Translations under genes and position numbers: made by a program
Part shown: positions 1-12,400 of the stretch, piece after piece
Layout of the letters: every line of letters starts with the position of its first letter
Position numbering within the stretch: the stretch's first letter is position 1
Notes under the pieces: model-generated
Databases searched by the model: none
The model's input: the letters and a program-made list of their open reading frames with translations, nothing else
What the model was told of the DNA's origin: nothing
Source of the DNA: Brassica napus
Taxonomy: Eukaryota; Streptophyta; Magnoliopsida; Brassicales; Brassicaceae
DNA length: 64,000 nt
Reading direction: 5' to 3'
Assembly: GCF_020379485.1 (NCBI RefSeq)
Contig: NW_026015103.1
Span: 1-64,000, forward strand

Positions 1-77
1 ACTTTCAAAATCAGGTGATCCAGTTTTGTGTTTTGGAATATGACAGGCTTCCTTGTCATTATAATCAAACCAGTCTA
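1..77 (+). repeat. CentBr-like 176-bp satellite, truncated monomer
   Basis: The end of a satellite monomer, matching the segment from ACTTTCAAATCAGG to AATCAAACCAG of the repeat that fills the middle of the window, with several small indels. It is the left flank of gypsy element A. The next bases, GAATC at 78-82, are the left copy of that element's 5-bp target duplication. Confidence 0.9.
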
Positions 78-82
78 GAATC

Positions 83-843
83 TGGTGTTTCCATGACCAG
101 AGACCATAGAAGGGAGCTGAGCGAGGGATGAGAATGAGCCAAGTGATGAGACTACCTTAGAAGAGAGGTGTGGGAACTGAGTGAATTTATAGAAGAGTAG
201 AAGAAGGGTGTGAACTGAGGATATGAGAGAAGAAACCCAGAGAACCAGAGTGAGATACCTGTGAGCCAGCCAGTTGTGTGGAGTGGACCAGTTGACTAGA
301 GTTACTAGATCAAGACTGAGAGCACAAGAGGAGAGGCTCCAGGAGATAGCCAAAACCTGTGGGCCTTGGTTCAAGGCAAGGAGATCAAGATAAACCAGCT
401 GTTGGTTTAATTAATTACTTGTAAGGGTTTTGTTATTGGGCTTTCATTTAATTTTTAAACCAAAAGACAATTAGGATTAGAATTAGAATTAAACCACCTT
501 GGTTTACTTCTAGGTTTTCGATTTCCTTTAAGAACATGGGGATGCAGCTTTGTTTTCTTAAACTTTCAATCTAAGAATTATTCAGTCAACTTTGTTGTCT
601 TGTCTCTAGCTTTCTCTGTTCAGCTCTAGAACATTGATCTACTTAAAGGAAGGAATTCTGTGGAATCCCATCTTAGACAATACAAGGTGATCTTGTGTCT
701 TTGAGTAGCAAACCATCCTTGGCGCCAACCCACAGGCTCAGGGGAGACGTCATAGTTCAAGGAAAGCTAGTAGCCTCTTAGAACACCCTCTATCCATCCA
801 CCTTCAAGTGATCCAGAGTTTAAGCCATACCCAGGCTGCACCA
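83..843 (+). repeat. 5' LTR of gypsy element A
   Basis: About 761 bp, from TGGTG after the target duplication to CACCA just before the primer-binding site. It aligns along its whole length with 5746-6452 but is about 54 bp longer and differs by many small indels as well as substitutions. That is far more than the young copia LTR pairs in this window show, so the element is older, or this end of the sequence is of lower quality, or both. Confidence 0.85.
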
Positions 844-1262
844 AGTGGTATCAGAGCCACTTGAAGGTTAGGGTTTGCGATTTGACTACTCAGATCATTC
901 ATTCCATCAAAAACACTTCTCTTATCTTTCTATCTGTTGTAAGCCAGCTGAGCCAACCCTGCAAATCAAAAAAAAGAAAGAAAAGAGATCTCTGATCCAA
1001 TCAAAAAAAATATATATATATAGCTGAAGAGTAATCCAGCTAGCTGAAGAGAAATCAGCTCAGGGTGGTAAAGTCAGCTGGTGCCTAAATCTCTTAATAC
1101 TTTCTATCTGATTCATTGGGGTTTAGTTCTAGATCTTAAGTGTAGAACTTTGTTTTTCAATGAACTTGTGGGAAGAGCTGAGACTTGGCGATTTGAAAAC
1201 TTGAGTGAGAGAGAGATAATTTTGTTCCTGGCTTTGTGTTTTCTCTAACTATTTCAGGAACA
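844..1262 (+). promoter_or_regulatory. Primer-binding site and 5' leader of gypsy element A
   Basis: TGGTATCAGAGCC at 846-858 is the usual plant retrotransposon primer-binding site, complementary to the 3' end of initiator methionine tRNA, two bases after the LTR. The untranslated leader follows. It includes a purine-rich stretch and a short A/TA simple repeat at about 996-1021, and ends at the presumed gag ATG at 1263. Confidence 0.8.
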
Positions 1263-2500
1263 ATGAGTGAAGAGAGGCGAGATGGAAAGCAACCTGAGAG
1301 TTCAGGAGAACCGGCTGTCCAGCAAATCAACCTCAACCAAGTTCAATTTGAGCTATGATGGCTGAGAAACCAGAAGAATGCAAAATACTTACAACGTGCT
1401 CAACAAGCTAATGAAACTTACCTGGTGATAATGCAGGGCAAGAGAGGGACGCGGTTGCTGCTGGAGCTCAGAGAGCACGCATTGGACCTATAAGAGGGCA
1501 CGAGTTGAGCTAGGGGTCGTGGGATTTATGGAGAACATTATCAAGAAGAGTCAGCTGATGAAAGTGATGATGGATCTCAGGCTAGTCATCATGGTAGAAA
1601 TCACACCGCAGGCGACCAGCTACTGATAACCTAGGCAATCTCAAGCTTAGAATCCCTCCATTCCATGGGAAGAATGATCCTGATGCTTACTTAGAGTGGG
1701 AGAAGAAGATTGAACTGGTTTTCAATTGCCACCAGTATCACTGAGGAGAGAAAGTGAGACTAGCAGCTACTGAATTCTGTGGATATGCTATTAGCTGGTG
1801 GGATCAGATTGCTACTACCAGGAGACGCAATGGAGAGCCTCAGGTAGCTTCCTGGTTTGAGATGAAAACTGTGATGAAGAAGAGATTTGTTCCTAATCAC
1901 TATGGAAGAGATCTACACCAGAAGTTGAGAAGGCTTTCTCAAGGATCTAAGAGTGTAGAGGACTATCACCAGGAGATGGAAACACTCATGTTGAAGCTGA
2001 CTTAGAAGAAGAAGTAGAAGCTACTATGGCTAGATTCCAAGGAGGTCTTAACAGAGATATACAAGATAGGTTGGAGCTACAAGAGTATGAGGACATGGAT
2101 GAACTGCTACATAAGGCTATTTTGATTGAGCAGCAGAACAAGAGGAAGAGCTCTACCCGGTCTTCATACACTCCTGCTTCAAAACCGGCCTACTCCAAGG
2201 AAGATAAGCCAGGGGATAAGTCCAAGGAGGTTCTTCTTCAGTGGAGACCAAGAGAGATGACAAGGGTAAAGGAGTAGCCACACCTACTAAGACCAGGAAC
2301 ATTAAGTGTTTCAAGTGTCATGGTTTTGGTCACTATGCTAATGAGTGCACCAACAAGAAGGTGATGACTATCTTAGCCAACGGGGAGGTGATATCTGAAG
2401 AGGAGGACGCCGGCCAAGAGTCTGATGAGGAAGGCGGAGTACCCTGTCCGTGGAGAGCTATTAGTCACCAGGAGACTTCTCAATGCTCAACCTAAAAGCC
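1263..2500 (+). pseudogene. gag of gypsy element A, frameshifted
   Basis: Gag is the structural protein that would form the virus-like particle and bind the element's RNA. The presumed start is the ATG at 1263 (MSEERRDGK). The frame breaks within about 100 bases and several more times, giving separate open pieces at 1754-2005, 2026-2277 and 2241-2495. Recognisable parts are a capsid region with the motif [12 protein letters not shown] near 1690-1735, a second capsid block (ISWWDQIATTRRRNGE) near 1790-1835, and one CCHC zinc knuckle, CFKCHGFGHYANEC, encoded at 2307-2348. Element B carries a close, mostly intact relative of this gene. Not functional as read. Confidence 0.82.
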
Positions 2501-3197
2501 AAGAAGATGAGCAAAGGGAAAACTTGTTCCACACCAGATGCTTGATTCAAGAAAAGGTTTGTAGCTTGATCATTGATGGAGGAAGTTGTACTAATGTAGC
2601 AAGTGCTGAGTTGGTGGAGAAGTTGGGTCTTCAAGTGTTCAAGCATCCTAACCATATCTCTTGCAATGGATCAATGATGAGGGTGGATTAAAGATCACCA
2701 AGCAAGTGAAGGTCTTGCTATCAGTGGGAAAGTACCAGGATGAGATCACTTGTGATGTAGCACCCCTTGAAGCTAGCCACATCCTTCTTGGACGTCCATG
2801 GCAGTATGATAAGAGATCAGTACATGATGGCTTTACCAACAGATACACTTTTATCCATAAGGAAACAAGTTACCCTGGCGCCAATGACCCCTCAGGAGGT
2901 ACACCAGGATCAGATGCATCTCAAATGAAGAGAGGAGAGTCCAAGGCCGCCAGCAAGTCCTTGCTTCTTGAAGAGACCAGCCAGGTAAGTAAACTCAACC
3001 TCTTTGCTACTGCTAAAGATATCAAAACTGCTGTGATTGAACAATCAAATTTGATACTAGTGGTTTATAAAGAATTGTTGAGCTCTACTACTAACCCTGC
3101 TCCTGAGATTCCAGAGGAGATTGAGTGTCTTTTGCAGGAGTATAGAGATGTGTTCCCAGAGGACAATCCCATAGGTCTGCCGCCTATTAGGGAATAG
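2501..3197 (+). pseudogene. Aspartic protease region of gypsy element A
   Basis: Encodes the retroviral-type aspartic protease that would cut the Gag-Pol polyprotein. The active-site motif is IIDGGSCTN with the catalytic aspartate at 2575-2577; the DGGSC form is usual in plant chromoviruses. A frameshift near 2660-2690 moves the downstream half, including the flap-like stretch HILLGRPWQYD near 2780-2810, into another frame. The linker to reverse transcriptase ends with FPEDNPIGLPPIRE, the conserved stretch just before the reverse transcriptase domain, followed by a stop at 3195-3197. Confidence 0.78.
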
Positions 3198-4480
3198 AGC
3201 ACCAGATTGATGATTTGTTGTACCAGGAGCTACTTTACCAAACCGTCCAGCATACAGGACCAACCCTGTGGAGACTAAGGAGCTTCAGAAACAAGTCAAT
3301 GAGCTAATGGAGAAGGGACATATCAGGGAAAGTATGAGTCCTTGTGTGCTGTACCTGTCCTCTTGGTGCCAAAAAAGATGGAAGCTGGAGGATGTGTGTG
3401 GACTGCAGAGCCATCAACAACATAACAGTTAAGTACAGACATCCTATTCCTCGCTTAGATGATATGCTAGATGAGTTACATGGTTCATGTGTCTTTTCTA
3501 AAATTGATTTAAAGAGTGGTTACCACCAGATTAGAATGAAAGAAGGAGATGAGTGGAAAACTGCTTTAAAACTAAGCTAGGATTGTATGAATGGCTTGTG
3601 ATGCCTTTTGGGCTTACTAATGCACCTAGTACTTTCATGAGATTAATGAATCATGTCTTGAGAGCTTTGATAGGACGATTTGTAGTTGTTTACTTTGATG
3701 ATATCCTGATTTACAGCAAGACTATGAAAGAACATGTTAACCACTTGAAACAAGTTCTAGATGTGCTTAGAAAAGAAAATCTGTATGCTAACTATAAGAA
3801 GTGCTCTTTTGGCACAGATAACCTTGTCTTTTTAGGTTTTGTTGTGACTTCACAGGGCATACAGGTTGATGAGGAAAAGTGTGAAAGCTATCAGGGAGTG
3901 GCCGATTCCTAAATCTATTGGAGAGGTCAGAAGTTTTCATGGACTTGCTGGCTTCTACCGGAGGTTTGTGAGAGATTTCAGTACAGTTGCAGCACCACTG
4001 ACTGAAGTATCAAGAAGAGTGTAGGTTTCACTTGGGGACCAACCCAAGAAGAGGCATTTCAAATGCTAAAAGAGAAGTTAACAAGTGCTCCCTTACTTGC
4101 ACTTCCTGACTTTTCTAAGACTTTTGAAATTGAATGTGATGCATCTGGTATTGGAATTGGAGCTGTTGATGCAGGATAAGAAACCCATAGCTTATTTCAG
4201 TGAGAAACTAGGAGGCGCCACCTTGAACTATCCTACCTATGACAAGGAGCTGTATGCCTTGGTGAGAGCTTTACAAGTGTGGCAACATTACTTGTGGCCT
4301 AAGGAGTTTGTGATCCATACAGATCATGAATCCCTTAAACATCTCAAAGGGCAACAGAAGCTGAACAAGAGACATGCCAGGTGGGTGGAGTTCATTGAGA
4401 CCTTTCCTTATGTCATCCACTACAAGAAAGGTAAGGAGAATGTAGTGGCTGATGCACTCTCCAGAAGGTATACTCTTTAT
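3198..4480 (+). pseudogene. Reverse transcriptase and RNase H of gypsy element A
   Basis: The polymerase part of pol, in pieces. Visible blocks are [16 protein letters not shown] near 3370-3417, [20 protein letters not shown] near 3500-3560, [17 protein letters not shown] near 3600-3650, and the catalytic box YFDD at 3691-3702 inside [12 protein letters not shown]. Breaks occur at about 3575 and 3890. RNase H follows with [26 protein letters not shown] and a terminal ADALSRR at about 4447-4468. All catalytic motifs are recognisable, so the domain was intact in an ancestor; at least three frame breaks separate them here. Confidence 0.83.
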
Positions 4481-5920
4481 CTTCAATGGAAACTAAACTC
4501 TTAGGATTTGAACATATCAAATCTTGCTATGCTAATGATCCTGAGTTTAAAGATGTGTTTAGAGAATCTGAGAAGCATGCTAGTGGAAAATTCTATCAAG
4601 TAAAAGGATTTCTTTTCTATGATAACCGCCTGTGTGTTCCTAGTGGTTCTTTGAGAGAATTGTATGTTAGGGAAGCTCACGCAGGAGGCTGATGGGACAC
4701 TTTGGAGTCGCCAAAACACTCTCCACCTTGCAGGAGCACTTCTACTGGCCGAGTATGAAGAAAGAAGTGGAGCGTGTGTGCTCAAGGTGTGTCGTGTGCA
4801 AGCAAGCCAAGTCTAAGGTCCAACCAACAGGTTTGTATACACCTCTCCCTATTCCTACTGCACCATGGGTTGATATCTCTATGGACTTTGTCTTAGGATT
4901 GCCTAGAACTAGGAAGGGAAGAGATAGTATCTTTGTGGTTGTTGATAGATTTTCTAAGATGGCTCACTTCATACCTTGTCATAAAACTGATGATGCATCT
5001 TTGGTAGCTGATCTATTCTTTAGAGAAGTTGTTAGATTGCATGGTATGCCTAGGACTATAGTTTCTGATAGAGATACTAAGTTCCTTAGCTACTTCTGGA
5101 AAACTCTGTGGGGAAAGTTGGGAACTAAGCTATTGTTTTCAACTACTTGTCATCCCCAAACTGATGGTCAAACTGAATCAGTCAATAGGACATTGTCTAC
5201 TCTTTTGCGTGCCATCATTAAGAGTAACATTAGGACATGGGAGGATTGTTTACCACATGTAGAGTTTGCATATAACAGAGCAGTGCATTCAGCTACTAAA
5301 CTTCTCCTTTTCAAGTTGTTTATGGTTTTAACCCATTGTCTCCTCTTGATTTATTTGCTTTACCTTTAAAGAACAAACTAACCTTGATGGCAAGCAAAAG
5401 GCGAGTTTGTTTTGTCTTTGCATGAACAGGTCAGGAAGAACATTGAAGAGAGGACCAAGATGTATGAGAGGCAGAAGAACAAGGGGCGCAAGGAGCTAGT
5501 GCTTGAACCGGGTGATCTTGTGTGGATTCACATGAGAAAGAGAGGTTTCCTGTTGAGAGGAAATCAAAGTTGCTACCAAGGAAAGATGGACCTTTCAAAG
5601 TGCTGAAAAGAATCAACAACAATGCCTACCAGATTGATCTTGAAGGGAAATACACAATCAGTTCTACTTTCAATGTTTCTGACTTGGATCCTTTTATTGC
5701 AGATGATTTGGATTTGAGGTCAAATCCTTTTAAAGGAGGAGGGGATGGTGTAGCCATGACCAGAGACATAGAAGAGGAGCTGAGCGAGACTGATGAGAAT
5801 GAGCCAAGTGATGAGACTCCCGTAGAAGAGAGTGTGAAGCTGAGGATACTGAAGAGAACCAGAACCAGAGTGAGATACCATGTGAGCCAGCCAGTGTGTG
5901 GAGTGGACAGTAGTTACTAG
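4481..5920 (+). pseudogene. Integrase of gypsy element A, C-terminus running into the 3' LTR
   Basis: The enzyme that would insert the DNA copy. An N-terminal zinc-binding segment ([11 protein letters not shown] near 4780-4812) precedes the catalytic core, which is open at 4692-5369. The DDE residues are D in ISMDF at 4884, D in SDRDTKF at 5067 and E in QTESVNR at 5175, giving D-60-D-35-E spacing. After a break near 5300-5410, the C-terminal part ([17 protein letters not shown] near 5660-5710) reads through the polypurine tract into the 3' LTR as an acidic then basic tail, stopping at 5920. A neighbouring frame continues with [17 protein letters not shown]. An LTR-encoded integrase tail is a known property of CRM-clade elements; whether this tail guides targeting cannot be seen from sequence. 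Confidence 0.8.
5732..5745 (+). promoter_or_regulatory. Polypurine tract of gypsy element A
   Basis: AAAGGAGGAGGGGA lies directly before the 3' LTR. It would prime plus-strand DNA synthesis. It is also part of the open frame, where it encodes part of NPFKGGGD. Confidence 0.85.
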
Positions 5921-6452
5921 ATCAAGACTGAGAGCACAAGAGGAGAGGCTCCAGGAGATAGCCAAAACCGTGGGCCTTGGTTCAAGACAAGGAGATCAAG
6001 ATAAACAGCTTGTTGGTTTAATTTAATTACTTTGTAAGGGTTTTGGTTATTGGGCTTTCATTTAATTTAAACCAAAGACAATTAGGATTAGAATTAGAAT
6101 TAAAACCACCTGGTTTAATATTAGGGTTTTCGTTTTCCCTTAAGAACATGGGGGATGCAGCTTTGTTTTCTAACTTTCAATCTAAGAATTATTCAGTCAA
6201 CTTTGTTGTCTTGTCTCTAGCTTTCTCTGTTCAGCTCTAGAACATTGATCTCACTTAAAGGAAGGAATTCCTGTGAATCCCATCTTAGACAAACAAGGTG
6301 ATCTTGTGTCTTTGAGTAGCAAACCATCCTTGGCGCCAACCCACAGGCTCAGGGAGACGTCATAGTTCAAAGGAGAGCTAGTAGCCTCTTAGAACACCCT
6401 ATCCATCCACCCCTTCAGTGATCCAGGTTTAAGCCATACCCAGGCTGCACCA
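5746..6452 (+). repeat. 3' LTR of gypsy element A
   Basis: About 707 bp, from TGGTGTAGCC after the polypurine tract to GGCTGCACCA before the right target duplication GAATC (6453-6457). The first 175 bases are coding in the pol frame. The next satellite monomer starts GAATCTCTATG instead of the usual GAATCGCGATG. Confidence 0.88.
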
Positions 6453-9400
6453 GAATCTCTATGTAGAAGCTTGATTTTGATACATAAAGTAATGGAGAAT
6501 CACTAGGAATGAATAAATCTCATAGGAGTTAGGATGAAGAGCTATCCCACTTTCAAATCAGGTGATCCCAGTTTTCCTGTTTGGGAATATGACAGCTTCC
6601 TTGTCATTCTAATCGAACCAGGATGAATCGCGATGTAAGAAGCTTGATTTTGATACATAAAGTAATGGAGAATCACTAGGAAGTTGAATAAATGTCATAG
6701 GAGTTAGGATGAAGAAGCTATCCCACTTTCAAATCAGGTGATCCCAGTTTTCCTGTTCGGGAATATGACAGCTTCCTTGTCATTCTAATCAAACCAGGAT
6801 GAATCGCGATGTAAGATGCTTGATTTTGATACATAAAGTAATGAAGAATCACTAGGAAGTTGAATAAATCTCATAGGAGTTAGGATGAAGAAGCTATCCC
6901 ACTTTCAAATCAGGTGATCCCACTTTTCCTGTTTGGGAATATGACAACTTCTTTGTCATTCTAATCAAACCAGGATGAATCGCGATGTAAGAAGCTTGAT
7001 TTTGATATATAAAGTAATGGAGGAGGAATCACTAGGAAGTTGAATAAATCTCATAGGAGTTAGGATGAAGAAGCTATCCCACTTTCAAATCAGGTGATCC
7101 CAGTTTTCCTGTTTTTGGGAATATGACAACTTCTTTGTCATTCTAATCAAACCAGGATGAATCGCGATGTAAGAAACTGATTTTGATATATAAAGTAATG
7201 GAGAATCACTAGGAAGTTGAATAAATCTCATAGGAGTTAGGATGAAGAAGCTATCCCACTTTCAAATCAGGTGATCCCAGTTTTTCTGTTTGGGAATATG
7301 ACAGCTCTTGTCATTCTAATCAAACCAGAAGAATCGCAATGTAAGAAGCTTGATTTGGATACATAAAGTAATGGAGTCACTAGGAAGTTGAATAAATCTC
7401 ATAGGAGTTAGGATGAAGAAGCTATCCCACATTCAAATCAGGTCATCCAAGTTTTCCTGTTTGGGAATATGACAGCTTCTTTGTCATTCTAATCGAACCA
7501 GGATGAATCGCGATGTAAGAAGCTTGATTTTGATACATAAAGTAATGGAGAGTCACTAGGAAGTTGAATAAATCTCATAGGAGTTAGGATGAAGAAGCTA
7601 TCCCACTTTCAAATCAGGTGATCCCAGTTTTCCTGTTTGGGAATATAACAGCTTCCTTGTCATTCTAATCGAAACAGGATGAATCGCGATGTAAGAAGCT
7701 TGATTTTGATACATAAAGTAATGAAGAATCACTAGGAAGTTGAATAAATTTTAGGATATAGAGTTGAAGAAGGCTATCCCACTTTCAAATCAGGTGATCC
7801 CACTTTTCCTGTTTGGAATATGACAACTTCTTTGTCATTCTAATCAAACCAGAATGAATCGCGATGTAAGCAGCTGGATTTTGATATATAAAGTAATGGA
7901 GAATCACTAGGAAGTTGAAAAAATCTCATAGGAGTTAGGATGAAGAAGCTATCCCAGTTTCAAATCAGGTGATCCCAGTTTTCCTGTTTGGGAATATGAC
8001 AACTTCCTTGTCATTCTAATCAAAACAGGATGAATCGTGATGTAAGAAGCTTGATTTTGATACATAAAGTAATGGAGAATCACTAGGAAGTTGAATAAAT
8101 CTCATAGGAGTTAGGATGAAGAAGTTATCCCACTTTCAAATCAGGTGATCCCAGTTTTTCTGTTTGGGAATATGATAGTCTTGTCATTCTAATCAAACAG
8201 AATGAATCGCAATGTAAGAAGCTTGATTTGGATACATAAAGTAATGGAGAGTCACTAGGAAGTTGAATAAATCTCATAGGAGTTAGGATGAAGAAGCTAT
8301 CCCACTTTCAAATCAGGTGATCCCAGTTTTCCTGTTTGGGAATATGACAGCTTCTTTGTCATTCTAATCAAACCAGAATGAATCGCGATGTAAGAAGCTT
8401 GATTTTGATACATAAAGTAGTGGAAATCATTAGGAAGTTGAATAAATCTCATAGGAGTTAGGATGAAGAAGCTATCCCACTTTCAAATCAGGTGATCCCA
8501 GTTTTCCTGTTTGGGAATATGACAGCTTCCTTGTCATTCTAATCAAACCAGGATGAATCGCGATGTAAGAAGCTTGATTTTGATACATAAAGTAATGGAG
8601 AATCACTAGGAAGTTGAATAAATCTCATAGGAGTTAGGATGAAGAAGCTATCCCACTTTCAAATCAGGTGATCCAGTTTTCCTGTTTGGGAATATAATAG
8701 CTTCCTTGTCATTCTAATCGAACCAGGATGAATCGCGATGTAAGAAGCTTGATTTTGATACATAAAGTGATGGAAAATCACTAGGAAGTTGAATAAATCT
8801 CATAGGAGTTAGGATGAAGAAGATATCCCACTTTCAAATCAGGTGATCCCACTTTTCCTATTTGGGAATATGACAGCTTCTTTGTCATTCTAATCAAACC
8901 AGAATGAATCGCGATGTAAGAAGCTGGATTTTGATACATAAAGTAATGGAGAATCACTAGGAAGTTGAATAAATCTCATAGGAGTTAGGATGAAGAAGCT
9001 ATCCCACTTTCAAATCAGGTGATCCCAGTTTTCTGTTTGGGAATATAACAGCTTCCTTGTCATTCTAATCGAACCAGGATGAATCGCGATGTAAGAAGCT
9101 TGATTTTGATACATAAAGTAAGAGAATCACTAGGAAGTTGAATAAATCTCATAGGAGTTAGGATGAAGAAAGCTATCCCACTTTCAAATCAGGTGATCCC
9201 AGTTTTCCTGTTTGGGAATATGACAGCTTCCTTGTCATTCTAATCAAACCAGGATGAATCGCGATGTAAGAAGCTTGATTTTGATACATAAAGTAATGGA
9301 GAATCACTAGGAAGTTGAATAAATCTCATAGGAGTTAGGATGAAGAAGCTATCCCACTTTCAAATCAGGTGATCCCAGTTTTCCTGTTTGGGAATATGAC

Positions 9401-12400
9401 AGCTTCTTTGTCATTCTAATCAAACCAGGATGAATCGCGATGTAAGAAGCTTGATTTTGATACATAAAGTAATGGAGAATCACTAGGAAGTTGAATAAAT
9501 CTCATAGGAGTTAGGATGAAGAAGCTATCCCACTTTCAAATCAGGTGATCCCAGTTTTCCTGTTTGGGAATATGACAGCTTCTTTGTCATTCTAATCAAA
9601 CCAGGATGAATCGCGATGTAAGAAGCTTGATTTTGATACATAAAGTAAGGAGAATCATTAGAAGTGAATAAATCTCATAGGAGTTAGGATGAAGAAGCTA
9701 TCCCACTTTCAAATCAGGTGATCCCAGTTTTCTGTTTGGAATATGACAGCTTCTTTGTCATTCTAATCAAACCAGGATGAATCAAACCGATGAATCGCGA
9801 TGTAAGCTTGATTTTGATACATAAAGTAATGGAGAATCATTAGGAAGTTGAATAAATCTCATAGGAGTTAGGATGAAGAAGAAACTATCCCACTTTCAAA
9901 TCAGGTGATCCCAGTTTTCTGTTGGGAATATGACAGCTTCTTGTCATTCTAATCAAACCAGGATGAATCGCGATGTAAGAAGCTTGATTTTGATACATAA
10001 AGTATGGAGAATCACTAGGAAGTTGAATAAATCTCATAGGAGTTAGGATGAAGAAGCTATCCCACTTTCAAATCAGGTGATCCCAGTTTTCCTGTTTGGG
10101 AATATGACAGCTTCTTTGTCATTCTAATCAAACCAGAATGAATCGCGATGTAAGAAGCTTGATTTTGATACATAAAGTAGTGGAGAATCACTAGGAAGTT
10201 GAAAAATCTCATAGGAGTTAGGATGAAGAAGCTATCCCACTTTCAAATCAGGTGATCCCAGTTTTCCTGTTTGGGAATATGACAGCTTCCTGTCATTCTA
10301 ATCAAACCAGGATGAATCGCGATGTAAGAAGCTTGATTTTGATACATAAAGTAATGGAGAATCACTAGGAAGTTGAATAAATCTCATAGGAGTTAGGATG
10401 AAGAAGCTATCCCACTTTCAAATCAGGTGATCCCATTTTCCTGTTTGGGAATATGACAGCTTCTTGTCATTCTAATCAAACCAGGATGAATCGCGATGTA
10501 AGAAGCTTGATTTTGATACATAAAGTAATGGAGAATCACTAGGAAGTTGAATAAATCTCATAGGAGTTAGGATGAAGAAGCTATCCCACTTTCAAATCAG
10601 GTGATCCCAGTTTTCCTGTTTGGGAATATGACAGCTTCTTTGTCATTCTAATCAAACCAGGATGAATCGCGATGTAAGAAGCTTGATTTTGATACATAAA
10701 GTAATGGAGAATCACTAGGAAGTTGAATAAATCTCATAGGAGTTAGGATGAAGAAGCTATCCCACTTTCAAATCAGGTGATCCCAGTTTTCCTGTTTGGG
10801 AATATGACACTTCTTTGTCATTCTAATCAAACCAGGATGAATCGCGATGTAAGAAGCTTGATTTTGATACATAAAGTAATGGAGAATCACTAGGAAGTTG
10901 AATAAATCTCATAGGAGTTAGGATGAAGAAGCTATCCCACTTTCAAATCAGGTGATCCCAGTTTTTCTGTTTGGGAATATGACAGCTTCTTTGTCATTCT
11001 AATCAAACCAGGATGAATCGCGATGTAAGAAGCTTGATTTTGATACATAAAGTAAGGAGAATCACAGGAAGTTGAATAAATCTCATAGGAGTTAGGATGA
11101 AGAAGCTATCCCACTTTCAAATCAGGTGATCCCAGTTTTCCTGTTTGGGAATATGACAGCTTCTTTGTCATTCTAATCAAACCAGGATGAATCGCGATGT
11201 AAGAAGCTTGATTTGATACATAAAGTAGGAGAATCACAGGAATGAATAAATCTCATAGGAGTTAGGATGAAGAAGCTATCCCACTTTCAAATCAGGTGAT
11301 CCCAGTTTTCCTGTTTGGGAATATGACAGCTTCTTTGTCATTCTAATCAAACCAGGATGAATCGCGATGTAAGAAGCTTGATTTTGATACATAAAGTAAT
11401 GGAGAATCACTAGGAAGTTGAATAAATCTCATAGGAGTTAGGATGAAGAAGCTATCCCACTTTCAAATCAGGTGATCCCAGTTTTCCTGTTTGGGAATAT
11501 GACAGCTTCTTGTCATTCTAATCAAACCAGGATGAATCGCGATGTAAGAAGCTTGATTTTGATACATAAAGTAATGGAGAATCACTAGGAAGTTGAATAA
11601 ATCTCATAGGAGTTAGGATGAAGAAGCTATCCCACTTTCAAATCAGGTGATCCCAGTTTTCTGTTTGGGAATATGACAGCTTCCTTGTCATTCTAATCAA
11701 ACCAGGATGAATCGCGATGTAAGAAGCTTGATTTTGATACATAAAGTAATGGAGAATCACTAGGAAGTTGAATAAATCTCATAGGAGTTAGGATGAAGAA
11801 GCTATCCCACTTTCAAATCAGGTGATCCCATTTTCCTGTTTGGGAATATGACAGCTTCTTTGTCATTCTAATCAAACCAGGATGAATCGCGATGTAAGAA
11901 GCTTGATTTTGATATAAAAAGTAATGGAGAATCACTAGGAAGTTGAATAAATCTCATAGGAGTTAGGATGAAGAAGCTATCCCACTTTCAAATCAGGTGA
12001 TCCCAGTTTTCCTGTTTGGGAATATGACAGCTTCTTTGTCATTCTAATCAAACCAGGATGAATCGCGATGTAAGAAGCTTGATTTTGATACATAAAGTAT
12101 GGAGAATCACTAGGAAGTTGAATAAATCTCATAGGAGTTAGGATGAAGAAGCTATCCCACTTTCAAATCAGGTGATCCCAGTTTTCCTGTTTGGGAATAT
12201 GACAACTTCTTTGTCATTCTAATCAAACCAGGATGAATCGCGATGTAAGAAGCTTGATTTTGATACATAAAGTAATGGAGAATCACTAGGAAGTTGAATA
12301 AATCTCATAGGAGTTAGGATGAAGAAGCTATCCCACTTTCAAATCAGGTGATCCCAGTTTTTGTTTGGGAATATGACAGCTTCTTTGTCATTCTAATCAA

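Larger units (their letters stand above)
83..6452 (+). mobile_element. Gypsy element A: complete but broken Ty3/gypsy chromovirus (CRM/CRB-like)
   Basis: A full-length LTR retrotransposon in the order LTR, primer-binding site, gag, protease, reverse transcriptase, RNase H, integrase, polypurine tract, LTR. Integrase after RNase H places it in Ty3/gypsy. The LTR ends are nearly perfect inverted repeats (TGGTGTAGCC at the start of the 3' copy, GGCTGCACCA at the end). GAATC flanks it at 78-82 and 6453-6457. The pol frame continues into the 3' LTR, which is known for the CRM clade of centromeric retrotransposons; Brassica has such a family, CRB. The family assignment is inference from structure and location. 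The coding region is split by many frameshifts, so the copy cannot be autonomous as read here. Confidence 0.88.

Noticed and set aside
75..374. Minus-strand open frame of 99 codons, and a similar one at 5720-5965
   Set aside because: It lies across the LTR of element A opposite the pol-tail coding strand; it has no recognisable motif and is a shadow frame.
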